Assembly (NCBI GenBank): GCA_009667805.1
Contig: CM019066.1
Coordinates: 330,454,619-330,518,618, forward strand
Reading direction: 5' to 3'
DNA: 64,000 nucleotides
Origin: Leptobrachium leishanense
Lineage: Eukaryota > Chordata > Amphibia > Anura > Megophryidae
Part shown: piece after piece, positions 46,014 to 60,050 of the stretch
How positions within the stretch are numbered: position 1 is the first letter of the stretch
How the letters are laid out: every line of letters begins with the position of its first letter
The notes under the pieces: generated by a model
Told to the model about the DNA's origin: nothing
What the model saw: only the letters and a program-made list of their open reading frames with translations
The model's database searches: none
Position numbers and translations under genes: made by a program

Positions 46014-48500
46014 TTAGGTGATGTGTGTCTTGTCACTGTGCCAGCAAGTTTTTTTGGGGTTTACAACCTTCTTTAAAACATTTGTGAATTGAGGTGATCT
46101 TCTGGGTCTTGTCACTGCCAGCAAATCTTTTTGGGGCTCACTAATTTCTTTAAAACATTTGTGAATTGAGATGATCTGTGTCTTGTCACACAGCCAGTAC
46201 CACGCAGTATTTTGGGGGTCACAAATTTCTACAAAACATTTGGGAATTGAGGTGATCTGTGTCTCGTCACACATCCAGTACCACGCAGTATTTTGGGGCT
46301 CACTAATTTCTTTAAAACATTTGTGAATTGAGGTGATCTGTGTCTCGTCACACATCTAGTACCACACAGTATTTCGGGGCTCACTAATTTCTACAAAACA
46401 TTTGTGAATTGAGGTGATCTGTGTCTCGTCACACATCCAGTACCACGCAGTATTTTGGGGCTCACTAATTTCTTTAAAACATTTGTGAATTGAGGTGATC
46501 TGTGTCTCGTCACACATCTAGTACCACACAGTATTTCGGGGCTCACTAATTTCTACAAAACATTTGTGAATTGAGGTGATCTGTCTCTTGTCACACAACC
46601 AGTACCACGCATTATTTTGGGGCTCACTAATTTCTACAAAACATTTGGGAATTGAGGTGATCTGTGTCTCGTCACACATCTAGTACCACACAGTATTTTG
46701 GGGCTCACTAATTTCTACAAAACATTTGGGAATTGAAGTGATCTGTGTCTCGTCACACATCCAGTACCACGTTGTATTTTGGGGCTCACTAATTTCTTTA
46801 AAACATTTGTGAATTGAGGTGATCTGTCTCTTGTCACTGCCAGCAAGTATTTTGGGGGTCACAAATTTCTACAAAACATTTGGGAATTGAGGTGATCTGT
46901 GTCTCGTCACACATCTAGTACCACACAGTATTTTGGGGCTCACTAATTTCTACAAAACATTTGTGAATTGAGGTGATCTGTGTCTCGTCACACATCCAGT
47001 ACCACGCTGTATTTTGGGGCTCACTAATTTCTTTAAAACATTTGTGAATTGAGGTGATCTGTCTCTTGTCACTGCCAGCAAGTATTTTGGGGGTCACAAA
47101 TTTCTACAAAACATTTGGGAATTGAGGTGATCTGTGTCTCGTCACACATCCAGTACCACGCTGTATTTTGGGGCTCACTAATTTCTTTAAAACATTTGTG
47201 AATTGAGGTGATCTGTCTCTTGTCACTGCCAGCAAGTATTTTGGGGGTCACAAATTTCTACAAAACATTTGGGAATTGAGGTGATCTGTGTCTCGTCACA
47301 CATCCAGTACCACGCAGTATTTTGGGGCTCACTAATTTCTACAAAACATTTGTTAATTGAGGTGATCTGTGTCTCATCACACATCCAGTACCACGCTGTA
47401 TTTCGGGGCTCATTAATTTCTACAAAACATTTGTGAATTGAGGTGATCTGTCTCTTGTCACACAACCAGTACCACGCATTATTTTGGGGCTCACTAATTT
47501 CTACAAAACATTTGGGAATTGAGGTGATCTGTGTCTTGTCACACAACCAGTACCACGCAGTATTTTGGGGCTCACTAATTTCTAAAAAACATTTGTGAAT
47601 TGAGGTGATCTGTGTCTCGTCACACATCCAGTACCACACAGTATTTTGGGGCTCACTAATTTCTAAAAAACATTTGTGAATTGAGGTGATCTGTGTCTCG
47701 TCACACATCCAGTACAACGCTGTATTTCAGGGCTCACTAATTTCTACAAAACATTTGTGAATTGAGGTGATCTGTCTCTTGTCACACAACCAGTACCATG
47801 CATTATTTTGGGGCTCACTAATTTCTACAAAACATTTGGGAATTGAGGTGATCTGTGTCTCGTCACACATCCAGTACCACGCTGTATTTTGGGGCTCACT
47901 AATTTCTTTAAAACATTTGTGAATTGAGGTGATCTGTCTCTTGTCACTGCCAGCAAGTATTTTGGGGGTCACAAATTTCTACAAAACATTTGGGAATTGA
48001 GGTGATCTGTGTCTCGTCACACATCCAGTACCACGCTGTATTTTGGGGCTCACTAATTTCTTTAAAACATTTGTGAATTGAGGTGATCTGTCTCTTGTCA
48101 CTGCCAGCAAGTATTTTGGGGGTCACAAATTTCTACAAAACATTTGGGAATTGAGGTGATCTGTGTCTCGTCACACATCCAGTACCACGCAGTATTTTGG
48201 GGCTCACTAATTTCTACAAAACATTTGTTAATTGAGGTGATCTGTGTCTCGTCACACATCCAGTACCACGCTGTATTTCGGGGCTCATTAATTTCTACAA
48301 AACATTTGTGAATTGAGGTGATCTGTCTCTTGTCACACAACCAGTACCACGCATTATTTTGGGGCTCACTAATTTCTACAAAACATTTGGGAATTGAGGT
48401 GATCTGTGTCTCGTCACACATCCAGTACCATGCAGTATTTTGGGGCTCACTAATTTCTACAAAACATTTGTGAATTGAGGTGATCTGTCTCTTGTCACTG
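46014..48500. repeat. 5' subterminal satellite of hAT copy 1, 81-bp and 73-bp units
   Basis: About 31 units. The common form is 81 bp (GGGGCTCACTAATTTCTAC to CCAGTACCACGCAGTATTTT). A shorter 73-bp form replaces the ACACATCCAGTACCACG part with ACTGCCAGCA. Higher-order duplication is visible, with 46860-47250 and 47820-48150 repeating the same unit order. The 81-bp unit keeps a - strand frame open; no protein is inferred. Confidence 0.92.
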
Positions 48501-48606
48501 GCTGCCAGCTATCAGTGTGTCTCACTGAGTTATACCAGAGTTCTTTAAATTTTTATACCAGAGTTGAATCAGAGTTCTGTATATATTAATCTATATATCA
48601 CTCACC

Positions 48607-51600
48607 ATGTCTGAAAGAACAAAAAGGACAGGCAGACTCTCCCAGACACAGATAAGAGGGCAAGCAGCCCCTGTGTCGGGAGGCTGTGCCTCTGGTCGTG
48701 GTGGACGTGGTGCATCCACTGCAGGGGCACGCTTGTCCTTTCTAACTGGTGCTGGCCGTCTTAAGCAGCAGCAACATACAGAGGACTTGGTGGATTGGCT
48801 AACCAGGCCATCCTCATCCTCCGAGTCCTCTGCTTCGAGTGCTTTACAGTCCACCTCAGCTGCCAAAGCATCTAATGCAGCCTCCATGTCCACAGCTACT
48901 CCTGCCGTAGCCTCGGTATCACACACGGAGGAGTCAGCTGAATTGTTTGACTACAATGAGAGTGACATGCTGCTTGAGGATGCGCAGCAAGTACAGTGCT
49001 CTGATTCAATCTCTGAGGTTGAGCAAGGGAGTATAATCAACCTAGAGGAAGGGGGTGCCAGCAGTGATGACACACAAATAACTGGCACTCATGTTGCCCC
49101 AGCAGCTGCAGCATACTGTCAAGTTGGCTCCAGTGACGAGGAAATAGGGGGTGAAGATGACAATGATGATGCGGTCACTGACTCCACCTGGGTGCCAGAT
49201 CGAACAGAGGAATCAAGTGAGGAGGAGGAGGCACAGCAAACACGAGGCACAACATCCTCTGTGACCAACCGTAGCACTAGCCAGTCCAAGGCATCACATG
49301 TCAGAGCTGCTCCGGTGCAGGGCGCTGTTGTCTCAAAGGACACATGCAGGAAGTCTGTTGTCTGGGAGTTCTTTAAGAAATGTGCAGTAGAGCACAGCGT
49401 TGCTATTTGTAATCTATGTCAGATGAGGCTTAAGCGTGGGAAAGATACCGGACACTTGGGTACCATGTGCTTGAGGCGACATATGAACAAGTGCCACACA
49501 TCCCGTTGGTGCAAAACTTTGCGTAGGTCCTCCTCATCTGTCTCTACCCCCACTGTATGTCCTGCCATGTCATTGCCTACAACCTCCACCGACAGGGATG
49601 ATGCTACAGTAATGGATGTACCAGGTCCTTCCTCACAATGTGACATCATCCCAGTAGCTGAAGATTTACGCAGTCAGATTACGTTGCCGCAGCTGCTGCA
49701 GCGAAAGAAAAAATATAGTCCCAACCATCCCCAAGCACAGCGTCTAAATGCCAGCTTAGCAAAATTACTCGCATTGCAGCTGCTGCCTTTACAGCTGGTG
49801 GACTCTGCTCCCTTCCGTGAATTTGCTGAATGTGCTGTACCACAGTGGCAGGTTCCAAAACGCCATTACTTTTCACGCAAGGCCATTCCAGCACTATACC
49901 AGCATGTGGAAGACAATGTTATCCAGTCATTGGGAAAGGCAGTCAGCAGCAAGGTGCATGTGACTTTAGACACGTGGTCCAGCAAACATGGACAGGGTCG
50001 TTACATTTCCTTCACGGCACACTGGGTAACTCTGATTGCAGCTGGGAGTGATCCAAGACGGGGCTCTGTGCTGGAGCTTGTTCATCCACCACTCCTCCAG
50101 AAAGCTGCTTGTATGAGGTCTGTCTGCTCCACGACCCCCACCTCTTCCTCCTCCTCCTCCTTCTCTGTCTCTGGCGAAGTGGCAGGTAATCCGACGCCTG
50201 ACAGGGTCTACGCAATGGCTCAAGCAAAAAGAAGCCATACTGTGCTTGAGTTGGTTTGTTTAGGGGACAGGAGCCACACCGGGTCAGAAATTTTGTCAGC
50301 TCTGCAGGGGCAGGTGCAGAGATGGTTAACACCACGCCAGCTTGAGCTGGGAATGATCGTCTGCGATAATGGCAGCAACCTTCTCTCCACCCTAAGCAAG
50401 GGTAAATTGATGCATGTACCATGCCTAGCACACGTCCTAAATCTGGTGGTACAGCGTTTCCTAAGCGGTCGCCTGGCAGAAATTCAAAGAGAATTCCACC
50501 TTCCCACAAACCGTCTGATCTGTGACATGCCCACCAGGTGGAACTCGACATTAGCAATGCTGCAGCGTCTGCACAAGCAGCAGAGGGCCATCAACGAGTA
50601 CCTGTGTGAGTATGGCACAAGGACAGGTTCAGGTCAACTTGGTTTTTTTCCTCCCCCGCAGTGGCTGATGATCAAGGATGCATGCACTGTACTGTCATCA
50701 GGCACCGAGGATGGTGAGCAGGGACAGTGCATGCATCAGTGACACAATTCTTTTAGTGTTCCTGCTGGAGCACGCTCTGCAGGGAATTATAGATGTGGTT
50801 CTAGAGGCAGAGCAGCGGGAGGAAGAGGAGGCCTTCCCTAGCTCTCAAGGCCCCAGTCTTTCCGCAGACAGCATTCCAGTGGGTCCTACTCAGATCAGAC
50901 AGGAGGAGGAGGAGGAGGAATATTTAAGTAGTGAGATCATTGAAGGTGGGGATTCCTCAAGGGAGGGTTTTGTGTGCCCAGAAACAGAAGGGCTAGTGCG
51001 TGGCTGGGAGGAGGAAGTGCACGATACGGTCATCCTCATTGACCAGGAAGACTCGGAAGCTAATGCCACCTCCAACCTATGCTGCATGGGCTCCCTAATG
51101 ATGCAAAGCCTGCTAAAGGACCCCAGGATTCGTGCTATCAAGGAGAGGGATCATTACTGGTTGGCAACCCTTCTTGATCCACGATATAAGGGGAAAGTTG
51201 CAGAGCTCATCCTGCCCGCACAGAGGGAGCACAGGATGAAAAAACTTGAGGACGCTCTAAAGCAAAACTTGTGTAACACCTTTCCAGGCACTGGTAGGTT
51301 ACCAAGTGCTGACACACGTGCTTCTGAAGCTGCGGGTGATCAGAGGAATAGTGGTGAAGGCCAGGGCCGCTTGACTGATGCCTTTTTAAAAAATTTTAGT
51401 CCACGACGCCCAGGGACGTCAAATGTAGGCACCCATTGCCAGCGTCTTCACCATATGGTGCAGGACTACCTAGGGGCAAGGGCAGACTTGGATACCTTTC
51501 CAGCAGATGATCCACTGGCTTACTGGGTGTTGAGATTGGATCACTGGCCAGAACTTAGCCAATATGCTATGCAGCTACTAGGTTGCCCTTCATCTAGCGT

Positions 51601-51754
51601 GCTTTCCGAAAGGACGTTGAGTGCCGCTGGAGGTTTTGTCACAGACAAAAGAGTGCGTCTGTCCACCGACTCTGTAGACCGGCTGACATTTATAAAAATG
51701 AATCAGTCCTGGATCAGCAGCTATCAATCCCCTGATGCCGAAGTAACGGAATAG
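48607..51754 (+). pseudogene. BED-finger hAT transposase (Ac/ZBED-like), one frameshift
   Basis: hAT transposases bind the element ends and excise it by a hairpin mechanism. The start ATG at 48607 (CTCACCATGTC) is shared with copy 2. Residues 1-100 are Arg/Gly then Ser/Ala-rich; 100-220 acidic; a BED zinc finger covers about 250-300 (WEFFKK, CNLCQ, then His/His near 290-297). The RNase H-like core starts at VTLDTWSSKHGQ (about 452, first Asp), then CDNGSN (about 585, second Asp) and CLAHVLNL (about 606). An 8-bp deletion near 50697 shifts frame: the first frame ends at 50742, while the rest continues in a frame open from 50678 to 51754. That part holds an acidic Glu-rich insert, HYWLATLLDPRYKGKV and the dimerisation domain (DPLAYWVLR, PSSSVLSERTLSAAGG with Glu, DRLTFIKMNQSW). 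An in-frame loss of about 27 residues near 50463 is also seen against copies 2 and 3. Otherwise strikingly intact. Confidence 0.9.
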
Positions 51755-51789
51755 ATCGGGTATGTCTTCTGCAAGCACAAACCTCCAGC

Positions 51790-53340
51790 ACTGAACTCTT
51801 CCACAATACCACAAAAGGGTTACGGTGTGAATGCACTTGCTGCCATGAAAGGCACAATATTTGGCTGCACTGACGCCTGTGCCAGATTTATATCATTTTA
51901 ATTTTTTGAACAGCAGGGTCCAACCCTGCACTCTTCCACAATACCACAGAGGGGTTACTGTATTATGATACTTGCTGGCCTGGCACCAAAGGCACAATAT
52001 CTGGGTGCACTGACGCCCATTACCAGATCAAAATCTTTTCAATATAGGACCACATGGTCCACCCCTGCACTTACATAATACCACAGAGGGGTTACTGTGT
52101 ATGATGATACTTGCTGGCCTGGCATTAAAGCACAATATCTGGGTGCACTGACGCCCATTACCAGATCAAAAACTTTTTAATATAGGACCGCAAGGTCCAC
52201 CCCTGCATTCTTCCACAATACCATAGAGGGGTTACTATATGATGATACTTGCTGGCCTGGCAGTCTTGCACCAAAGGCAGAATATCTGGGTGCACTGACG
52301 CCTTGACCAGAATCATATCTTTTCAATATAGGACCACATGGTCCACCCCTGCATTCTTCCACAATACCACAGAGCTGTTACTGTATGATGATACTTGCTG
52401 GCCTGGCATTAAAGGCACAATATCTGGGTGCACTGATGCCTTGACCAGAATCATATATTTTCAATATAGGACCACATGGTCCACCCCTGCACTCTTCCAC
52501 AATACCACAGAGGGGTTACTGTATGATGATACTTGCTGGCCTGGCATTAAAGGCACAATATCTGGGTGCACTGACGCCTTGACCAGAATCATATCTTTTC
52601 AATATAGGACCACATGGTCCACCCCTGCATTCTTCCACAATACCACAGAGGGGTTACTGTATGATGATACTTGCTGGCTGGCATTAAAGGCACAATATCT
52701 GGGTGCACTGACGCCCATTACCAGATCAAAAACTTTTCAATATAGGACCGCAAGGTCCACCCCTGCATTCTTCCACAATACTACAGAGGGGTTACTGTAT
52801 GATGATACTTGCTGGCCTGGCATTAAAGGCACAATATCTGGGTGCACTGACGCCCATATAACAGATAAAAAACTTTTTAATATAGGACCGCAAGGTCCAC
52901 CCCTGCACTCTTCCACAATACCACAGAGGGGTTACTGTATGATGATACTTGCTGGCCTGGCATTAAAGGCACAATATCTGGGTGCACTGACGCCATTACC
53001 AGATCAAAAACTTTTCAATATAGGACGCAAGGTCCACCCCTGCATTCTTCCACAATACCACAGAGGGGTTACTGTATGATGATACTTGCTGGTCTGGCAT
53101 TAAAGGCACAATATCTGGGTGCACTGACGCCTTGACCAGAATCATATCTTTTCAATATAGGACCACATGGTCCACCCCTGCATTCTTCCACAATACCACA
53201 GAGGGGTTACTGTATGATAGTACTTGCAGGCCTGGCACCAAAAGCACAATATTTGGGTGCTCTGCCACTGACGCCTGTATCAGATTCATATCCTCAGAGG
53301 GGTTACGGTGTGACGGCACTGTTTGGGACGCTAAAGGACC
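51790..53340. repeat. 3' subterminal satellite of hAT copy 1, about 137-bp unit
   Basis: About ten units of TTCCACAATACCACAGAGGG, GATGATACTTGCTGGCCTGG, GGCACAATATCTGGGTGCAC, TGACGCC and CAATATAGGACCACATGGTC. Copy 3 carries the same unit in shorter form at 58020-58360. A 276-residue open frame across it (52249-53079) is a repeat artefact. Confidence 0.9.
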
Positions 53341-53923
53341 AATTTTAAAGCACCTATTGTTACTTTCATCCAAAGCCTGCATATATTTCACAATAATTTA
53401 GCCAAAAAAATCAGTAAACTTTTTCTGCGTGTCCGAAAATGTCTCCTCTTTTCATACAGACTGCCGCCCCAAGCAGTTGTTTATGGATAGATTAAAGGAA
53501 AAGCATTTACCGTCATATGAAACGTAATTTTTTAGTTTTTAAGTGTTTCTATACATCCTAGAAATCCGCCACTTCACAGGCAGGTTATGGGGACCTCCTA
53601 GGCACGATATTTGAAGGAATTTTTGGTTTTTATTTTTAACCCTTATTTCATGGAAAACTCACTGTCCCTTTAAAAACTTTTTTTTTAAACTTTTTGTTCT
53701 TGTTTCCTGTCCCCCAGGGCACTACCCGGACCCCCATACACCTTTTATGGCAAATATGTAGCATATATGCCGTCTTGGAGGGCACTCTAAAAACCGAATT
53801 TTCAGCCCCATTGACTTGCATTGGGTTCGAGTTCGTGTTCGGGTTCGGACCCGAACAAATGGGAAGTTCGGGTTCGGGCTCGAACCGAACTCGGGGAGTG
53901 TTCGGCTCATCCCTAATCCAGAC

Positions 53924-55229
53924 CACTTTCCATTTATAAAGTCCAGTGAAAAAAACGGGTGAACCTTACAGTATCCCTTTAGTGATATCACATAAACTGC
54001 AAAATAAACCTAAAAACACCTATTTCTTCTCTAATTTCATGATAAGGAGCTGGTTGACTGCACAACATGAAGAATGTGCTCCCCTTATGCCACTAGAGTT
54101 TCATTTCACTTTGCCCGACATGAAGGAATATAAAATTTTATAATATATTTTACCAGATGAAGAAAATGCTCTTTTTATTTCACCTTTAAAATATGTGATA
54201 TATGTTCTGTGCTCCTTTGGTTTTGCTGACTAAAGGCATTTACAGACAATAAACCTGTGTAACTTTAACACAACTGCCAAATGCATGTTATTACACTGTT
54301 TGCACATGGAAGTATATTGTTCTCTTACATGACATCATGAACAGATCATTGACAGCTGCACGTCTCAAAGAAGCTGTTAAGATTTTAACGTTTTTTTATT
54401 ACTATATTTTTCAAATTTATTTTTGCAACAGTCATGACAAACTGTCAAATCTATTTCAACCGGCAAGCAAGGACTTAGTGCCTTATTCCCTACTTTGTGC
54501 AAATCAGGTGCAGATCCAGACACAGGTTTCGGGAGGGGGCGGGCAATCTACCAGTTCACAGTGACACGCAGTGTCGAGGTTTATCGAAGACTGTGGTCGT
54601 CACACTCACTCTCTCCAGAGCTTTGCACAGTGTCTGTCCTCATGTGGCACAGGGCAGACACCGCACAGCAATGCTCTGCACTCTGGCATATGCTCTGCCT
54701 GTCACTGAGAATCAAGCACCACTAGCAGTAACACACCGCAGGTCCATACACCCACTAATACCCATACACAGCCATATAACTCAGAGATTCAAACACATAC
54801 ACCCAATGAAACCCATACACAGTCATGTAACTCAGAGATACAAACACGCACATAGCTATACACACATACACGCACACCATTTAGAGAACCTGCTGAAGTC
54901 AGGCTCAGAAACTCGGCTCTTCCCAGTCTTTGTAGGCATTATCACAACATTTTGGCCCATTTATGTCAATAAAAATGTTAACTAAAATCAAAGCAAAGTA
55001 TCTTCTTTACATTTATTATAGTTTACAGACCCATTGCTGGGAGTTTTATTGCTGCGCAGCTCTGTTATACACCTGCACTCCCTGAATATATTGAGGAGTT
55101 CCTAAAAGGAAGACATTAGACATTAGACATTAGACAAAAAGAGAGAAAGGTGGATTTGGGCCCAAAATAGGGACTGTTCCTCAGACACTTGGGAGAAATG
55201 CACCCAGGCACACAGTCATACCAGCTTTA
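53924..55229. other. Unannotated stretch between hAT and Tc1
   Basis: AT-rich to 54480, then a moderately GC-rich segment. A two-copy repeat of about 52 bp (CCCATACACAGYCATRTAACTC, 54763-54850) is present. No gene recognised. Confidence 0.45.
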
Positions 55230-55520
55230 TACAGTGGCAAGAAAAAGTATGTGAACCCTTTGGGATTACGTGGAGTTTTGCATGAATTGGTCATAAAATG
55301 TGCTCTGATCTTCATCTAAGTCACAACAATTTGGCAAACACAGTCTGCTTAAAATAATACAACAAAAACATTATATGTTTTCATGTGTTTATTGAACAGA
55401 ACATGTAAACATTCACAGTGCAGGGTGGAAAAAGTATGTGAACCCCTAGCCTAATGACTTCTCCAAGAGCTATTTGGAGCCAGGAGTGAGCCAACCCTGA
55501 GTCCAATCAATGTGATATTA

Positions 55521-57064
<1,544 letters not shown>

Positions 57065-58401
57065 GTCCAAAGGTTCACATACTTTTTCCACCCTCCACTG
57101 TGAATGTTTACATGTTCTGTTCAATAAAAAAAAGAGAAATCATATAATCTTTGTGTTGTATTATTTTAAGCAGACTGTGTTTTTCAAATTGTTGTGGCTT
57201 AGATGAAGATCAGAGCACATTTTATGACCAATTCATGCAAAACTCCATGTAATCCCAAAGGGTTCAAATACTTTTTCTTGCCACTGTACATGCACATAGT
57301 CATTGACATACACTCAAAAGGCACATACATAGTTATAATTTTTTTCACACTTAACCTGGTCATATTTGGTATTATTTCTTGATGATCACGGGTTGGACGG
57401 GGGGTGCTGCAAAAACAAGTATTTGCCCCGGGTGCCAAATAGGGATGAGCCGATCACCCCCGTGTTCGGATCGCATTCGAACTCGAACAATTTCAAAAGT
57501 TCGAGTTCGGACGCGAACACGAACCAAACTCAATGCAAGTCAATGGGACTCAAAAGTTCGATTTTTAGAGTGCCCTGCAAGAGGGCATATATGGAAGATA
57601 TTTGCCATAAAAGGTGTATGGGGGTCCGGGTAGTGCCCTGGGTGACAGGAAACAAGGACAAAAAGTTTTAAAAAAATCATTTTTAAAGGAACAGTGAGTT
57701 TTCCATGAAATAAGGGTTTAAAATAAAAATGAAAAATTCCTTCAAATATTGTGCCTAGGAGGTCCCCATAACCTGCCCGTGAAGTGGCGGATTTGTAGGA
57801 TGTATAGAAACATTTAAAAACAAAAAAATGACGTTTCAAATGACGGTAAACGGTTTTCCTTTAATCTATTCATAAACAGCTGCTTGGGGCGGCAGTCTGT
57901 ATTACAAAAGGAGACATTTTAGGACACGCAGAACAAGTTTAGTGATTTTTTGGCTAAATTATAGTGAAACTTATGCAGGCTTTGGATGAAAGTAACAATA
58001 GGTGCTTTAAAATTGGGCCTTTAGTGTCGGCAACAGTGCCGTCACACCGTAACCCCTCTGTGGTATTGTGGAAAAGTGCAGGGTTGGACCAAAAAATTAA
58101 AATGATATAAATCTGGTAATATAGGCGTCAGTGTCAGTGCACCCAAATATTGTGCCTTTGGTGGCAGCAAGTGCCTTCACACCGTAACCCTTTTGTGGTA
58201 TTGTGAAAGAGTGCAGGGTTGGATCCTGCAGTCCAAAAAATTTAAATGATATAAATCTGGTAATATATGCGTCAGTCAGTGGCAGTGCAGCCAAATATTG
58301 TGACTTTGGTGGCAGCAAGGGCCTTCACACCGTAACCCCTTTGTGGTATTGTGGAAGAGTGCAGTGGTGGAGGTTTTGTGAATGCAGAAGAGATCCCCGA
58401 T

Positions 58402-58833
58402 CTATTCCGTTACGTCAGCATTAGGGGATTGATAGCTGCTGCTCCAGGACTGATTCATTGTTATAAATGTCAGACGGTTTACAGAGTCGGTGGACAGACG
58501 CACTCTTTTGTCTGTGACAAAACCTCCAGCGGCACTGAACGTCCTATCAGAAAGCACGCTGGATGAAGGGCAACCTAGTAGTTGCATAGCATATTGGCTA
58601 AGTTCTGGCCAGTGATCCAATCTCAACACCCAGTAAGCCAGTGGATCATCTGCTGGAAAGGTATCCAGGTCTGCCCTTGCCCCTAGTTAGTCCTGCACCA
58701 TATGGTGAAGACGCTGGCAATGGTTGCCTACATTTGACGTCCCTGGGCGTCGTGGACTAAAAAAATGTGAAAAGGCATCAGTCAAGCGGCCCCTTTCACC
58801 GCTCTTCCTCTGATCATCCGCAGCCTGAGAAGC
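58402..58833 (-). pseudogene. hAT transposase copy 3, C-terminal part
   Basis: Reads the linker and dimerisation domain (LRLDHWPELSQYAM, CPSSSVLSDRTFSAAGG, VNRLTFITMNQSW), ending at TAG 58402-58404 like copy 1. The conserved SER of the dimerisation motif is SDR here. The upstream part is displaced to 63117 by the LTR insertion. Confidence 0.85.
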
Positions 58834-58838
58834 ACCTG

Positions 58839-60048
58839 TGTAAGGAGCGTCGCCGCCGGCGTAATAAAAAGTCTATATCCAGCGCCGGCTCGTAGTGATG
58901 GGACATTCACTAGTATTCGCAATACTCCCCTCTGCCTGTGCAGTGCTCAGGTGTTGCTTTAATCACCTTAATGCTCCATGCTTAAAACCCAGCCACACCT
59001 GAAGCTCAATGCTTTTTCATTACCTTGGAATCTCCAAGCTGGAAGGAGCAAACCTGTATTGTCCAGACCACCCGAATACCGGTTTCTTTACCATTGGACC
59101 TTGTCTCCTAAAGAAGACCTTATACCACAGTTCCCGGTAAGGACCTTATACCACAGTTCCTGTCTAAAGACCTTCTCCTGCAACCCTGTTTAAAGACCTT
59201 CTACTGCAGACCTGTTTAAAGACCTTCTACTGCAGATCTATTTAAAGACCTTCTGCTGCAATCCTGGTTAAAGACCTTCTACTGCAGACCTGTTTAAAGA
59301 CCTTCTCCTGCAACCCTAGTTAAAGACCTTCTATTGCAGACCTGTCTAAAGACCTTCTCCTGCAACCCTGTTTAAAGACCTTCTACTGCAGACCTGTTTA
59401 AAGACCTTCTACTGCAGACCTGTTTAAAGACCTTCTACTGCAGACCTGTTTAAAGACCTTCTACTGCAGACCTGTTTAAAGACCTTCTACTGCAGACCTG
59501 TTTAAAGACCTTCTACTGCAGACCTGTTTAAAGACCTTCTACTGCAGACCTGTTTAAAGACCTTCTCCTGCAACCCTGTTTAAAGACCTTCTACTGCAGC
59601 CCTGTTTAAAGACCTTTTACCACAGTTCCTGGTATAGACCTTTTTGCCACAGTTCCTGCTATAGACCTTCTATCACAGTTCCTGAATCATCAACCCGCTG
59701 CCCTGCATCCTGCAGAATCCCTAACCCGCCATCCTGCAGAATCCTTAACCCGCTATCCTACAGAATCATCAACCCGCTGCCCTGCATCCTGCAGAATCCT
59801 TAACCCGCTATCCTACAGAATCATCAACCCGCTGCCCTGCATCCTGCAGAATCCTCAACCCGCTGTTCTACAGATACAGAACCCTCTGCATTTCCCAGGA
59901 CTCTCTGCCTATACCCGCAATCTGCATATATCATATATATATTTCTCCCTGTTCAATAAATCTGTTTATATAAACAAACTGCCTTTTGTAAGATCCCATT
60001 CATTGCATATTGGCTTGACTCTGCTGCCTCGGAACCTGGATCCTGACA
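58839..60048 (+). repeat. 5' LTR
   Basis: 1,210 bp. Contains a 26-bp minisatellite (GACCTGTTTAAAGACCTTCT followed by ACTGCA, about 59105-59630), a second repeat of CAGAATCMTYAACCCGC units (59690-59870), and a TATATATATTTCTCCCTG stretch with AATAAA at 59957. Confidence 0.92.
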
Positions 60049-60050
60049 GA

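Larger units (their letters stand above)
45589..53915 (+). mobile_element. 8.33-kb hAT transposon, complete ends, with subterminal satellites
   Basis: Termini TAGGGATGAGCGGTTCGGG and inverted TAGGGATGAGCCGAACACT, with an exact 8-bp duplication ATCCAGAC (45581-45588 and 53916-53923), the hAT hallmark. Order: 5' terminal region (45589-46010), satellite of about 31 units (46014-48500), transposase (48607-51754), satellite of about 10 units (51790-53340), 3' terminal region. It is much larger than usual hAT elements (2.5-5 kb) because about half of it is tandem repeat. Two further copies in this window confirm the family. Confidence 0.93.

Noticed and set aside
47223..48421. Repeated - strand open frames with WYWMCDETQITSI units
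   Set aside because: Produced by the 81-bp subterminal satellite; the interspersed 73-bp units break the frame, and copy 2 monomers do not preserve it.
52249..53079. 276-residue open frame across the 3' satellite
   Set aside because: Repeat artefact: units of about 137 bp shift frame and the translation simply cycles through three readings.
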